From positions 1 through 7,963 of the forward strand of contig JAJTHO010000097.1 in assembly GCA_021297975.1 (NCBI GenBank): a DNA stretch of 7,963 nucleotides, written 5' to 3'. This DNA is from Alphaproteobacteria bacterium (GTDB taxonomy: Bacteria > Pseudomonadota > Alphaproteobacteria > JAJTHO01). Made by a program: the position numbers and the translations under genes. The notes under the pieces were generated by a model that saw only the letters and a list, made by a program, of their open reading frames with translations, did not search any database and was not told the DNA's origin. This document shows positions 7,201-7,963 of this stretch, piece by piece. Each line of letters starts with the position of its first letter. The stretch's first letter is position 1.

Positions 7201-7559
7201 GGTTTTTCCGCATCCGCATTCCGCTGTACCGTGCACAAGACAGACCATCAAAAACACAATCCAACATCAAATTCAGACAGTTGCCGACTGGCCTAGCGGT
7301 TGCCGAGCGTCCTATTGCAGATCTAGGTATGGCTGCAAATCTTGCATCCTTTGATGGTCGAACTGGTCAAACAGCGATAGAAAGACGTAATAGTGGCAGA
7401 ATCAATGCTGATAAGGCTAGGCAGGATCTCGCTGAATCCACGCTGCTTGCCACATGGAAAGGAAACATTTCCAAACAAGGGATTTTTCCTGGTGAAGAAT
7501 CTTACAATAATATTGTTCAATTTCAGAACTATAGGAACTACGCTTTACAAAGATCTTGA
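4254..7559 (+). CDS. Large protein of unknown function (1101 residues)
   Basis: I do not recognise this protein. The frame is open for 1101 codons from an ATG with a plausible ribosome site (CAGG at 4243-4246) to the TGA at 7557-7559, so it is under coding selection. It starts MAKTLLEHLDTAFSYNLIQA, with no signal peptide. The only notably hydrophobic stretch, HFFVGYFIWQI (residues 181-191), is short for a membrane helix, so a soluble protein is likely. The first two thirds look mainly helical and charged. The last third is richer in Gly, Asn, Pro and aromatic residues, including MHHHD at 814-818 (a possible metal ligand set, not conserved evidence), RMYYPYDPESENG, and IDWNFWFFRIRIPLYRAQD near the end. 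There is no Walker A motif, no obvious nuclease, protease or transferase signature, and few cysteines. Sampled lines have about 37-53% G+C, against about 58% in a sampled line of the oxidoreductase gene, and codon choice is more AT-rich. Horizontal acquisition or a fast-evolving lineage-specific gene would both fit. The next gene begins 21 bases later in the same frame. Confidence 0.8.
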   Translation: MAKTLLEHLDTAFSYNLIQACGDDVRPHLHLIADYAALVAIEKKDDQKNAKQAIVNTLIQKGNALKGVLNGATLPRELDQYATYRAKIATLPAEQQKLVLDAFEKATGQVTGNTENSVYGKFKEHIGTFCTETKKAAHHGLNMESNDISDIAKRNNSSVGKPLPIAVQWIWDRLKTVFLKHFFVGYFIWQIRRVTNVAERLNGNTDTGQYTDHALKADTALTKAGRTVIPKMRELNEYLYKMSPTATDALALLCDYSGQAVSSVRNFSYVDMTSSDKVYMWTFDKLATTLGSEQNVNHAKNMMYNRRMKARGDFLSTLQAYKQRNAVSYPAHQVMNNLYVSDLQDLRESINELIAEMHGDDSTKEQKELLQDAMYLMERNTTFDTIHDIYEAMTVLSVAFISQRTNGIVFGGGQDAGLRVGRRMTRSWDARYRKFFRLAQRLVACSENCEYPDTLSQTFRYFSTHPREWLNNIQDTVPFIPLGTNLTAVRDVESMLLHSMADQLKHMHNYRNLVTSANMTFTDVYQFAKHIRYATVLAAGSAQAMAKMGQDFTLTRKGWNRLAQNYPEIRAAHKDDKPPTCQQFCGYMKGILTSYRDLYRQLSPKSSFTMLTSESPHPLLNPSLEPSVKTPVVAQNGMCFIARKCDSSGRDLLDNYGRPIIDEARSLISNINEYMASPDTVKPIFKEWHGYMLQIDYINLLKLKGKLQGKSDAEKRDALKDNAGNTQSFSDALSSNGCFLKNQYNDNILKPSSKDSFMPTYMVMTPHKAETLFNDLKAINPDFSIHEKIPFIDSANNPTNIPRMEPVQGNIGWMHHHDAGKSGEIPLLENQFAQRKLHLFFAFDAQYPGAKGRMYYPYDPESENGLLQFHDGNQYKLGNNEKYCAANGINYDEAKENPFIKDHYIMTANGAQDMMASLNAFAEVRHRNREVGPWDSASKHMQSTNENMRNIWDQLEAGLGHAVSPKEELKVPDEEYLIDWNFWFFRIRIPLYRAQDRPSKTQSNIKFRQLPTGLAVAERPIADLGMAANLASFDGRTGQTAIERRNSGRINADKARQDLAESTLLATWKGNISKQGIFPGEESYNNIVQFQNYRNYALQRS

Positions 7560-7580
7560 TACATTTACATTAGATTTAGT

Positions 7581-7963
7581 ATGCACGCGCTTTTTATAGG
7601 ACTTAACTCAAAAAATCATCGATTCTTATTGGTCGGTGATTATCAAAAACTTGAAGCTAAAGCTGAAATTTTAAAGCAACACGGTGTCGACTATACTTTT
7701 TTTGACACCCTTATATTATTGCCGGAACAAACAGCCACGGGCGCCATCATCGCAACAGACTGCCTTGAAAAAGACACCCACCTCGCCGCCCTATGCCGCT
7801 CCCACGGCCTCCTTGTCAACGTGGTTGACCGACCGGAACTGTGTGATTTTATTTTTCCTGCTGTGTTGACGCGCGGCGATGTGCAGATTGCAGTAAGCAC
7901 GGGAGGCCGGGCACCCGTGCTGACCCGCTGGCTGAAAAACCGCATTGCCGCCATGCTGCCTTC
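7581..7963 (+). CDS. cysG: Precorrin-2 dehydrogenase/siroheme synthase N-terminal domain, 3' end outside window
   Basis: Beginning of a CysG N-terminal/Met8-type protein, which oxidises precorrin-2 to sirohydrochlorin with NAD+ and often inserts Fe to make siroheme for sulfite and nitrite reductases. 127 codons are visible and the frame runs off the right edge. Family signatures are clear from residue 57: IATD (57-60), VNVVDRPELCDF with the catalytic-type Asp at D83 (E. coli CysG D104), and AVSTGG with T107 where E. coli has S128, then PVLTRWLKNRIAAMLP. The N-terminal strand-helix-strand is poor: the usual VGGGxVAxRKA appears as VGDYQKLEAKA (18-28), so the dinucleotide-binding glycines after G19 are missing. 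About 20 residues are also absent between the second strand and the IATD region, compared with E. coli CysG. ATG 7581 is the only standard start after the preceding stop and has no clear ribosome site. The first 46 codons are AT-rich and the rest GC-rich. A pseudogene, a chimera or a genuinely divergent variant are all possible. Confidence 0.82.
   Translation, partial: MHALFIGLNSKNHRFLLVGDYQKLEAKAEILKQHGVDYTFFDTLILLPEQTATGAIIATDCLEKDTHLAALCRSHGLLVNVVDRPELCDFIFPAVLTRGDVQIAVSTGGRAPVLTRWLKNRIAAMLP

Noticed and set aside
7684..7869. Small + strand ORF at 7684-7869 as a gene
   Set aside because: It is an out-of-frame shadow of the siroheme synthase reading frame, which carries the family signatures.

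Overview
The window looks like a chromosomal segment of a Gram-negative bacterium, most likely an alphaproteobacterium. That guess rests on the style of the large oxidoreductase, the siroheme-synthase sequence (the NVVDRPELCDF and AVSTGG types) and the intragenic palindromic repeat. It is a judgement from memory and was not tested by a search. All five genes are on the + strand. No tRNA, rRNA, CRISPR array or transposase was seen.

Layout. (1) Positions 1-598 hold a MntA/HepT-type toxin-antitoxin pair. The nucleotidyltransferase antitoxin mntA is cut by the left edge, and it overlaps a DUF86/HEPN toxin, hepT. (2) Positions 616-4149 encode a 1177-residue iron-sulfur flavoprotein. It fuses a GltD/NfnB-like half (two N-terminal Cys clusters, FAD site, NAD(P)H site) to a PyrK/NfnA-like half (ferredoxin-reductase fold and a C-terminal 4-Cys cluster). 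Its N-terminal part carries an in-frame, nested palindromic repeat of 96 bases. (3) Positions 4150-4253 are an AT-rich gap with a 14-bp inverted repeat just before the next start codon. (4) Positions 4254-7559 encode a 1101-residue protein that I do not recognise, in visibly lower-GC DNA. (5) From 7581 to the right edge is the 5' part of a precorrin-2 dehydrogenase/siroheme synthase (CysG N-terminal/Met8 type). Its N-terminal nucleotide-binding glycine motif is degenerate and its base composition switches sharply near 7720.

How they fit together. hepT and the oxidoreductase are 17 bases apart and may be co-transcribed, although no functional link is known. The oxidoreductase resembles enzymes that move electrons between NAD(P)H, flavins and iron-sulfur clusters, and the last gene belongs to siroheme synthesis (sulfite/nitrite reductase cofactor). 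Both are housekeeping redox functions. The orphan 1101-residue gene lies between them in DNA of different composition, which suggests a later arrival. The most interesting features are the in-frame repeat, the orphan gene with its palindromic leader, the chimeric-looking siroheme synthase start, and a HepT that lacks the canonical R-X4-6-H spacing.
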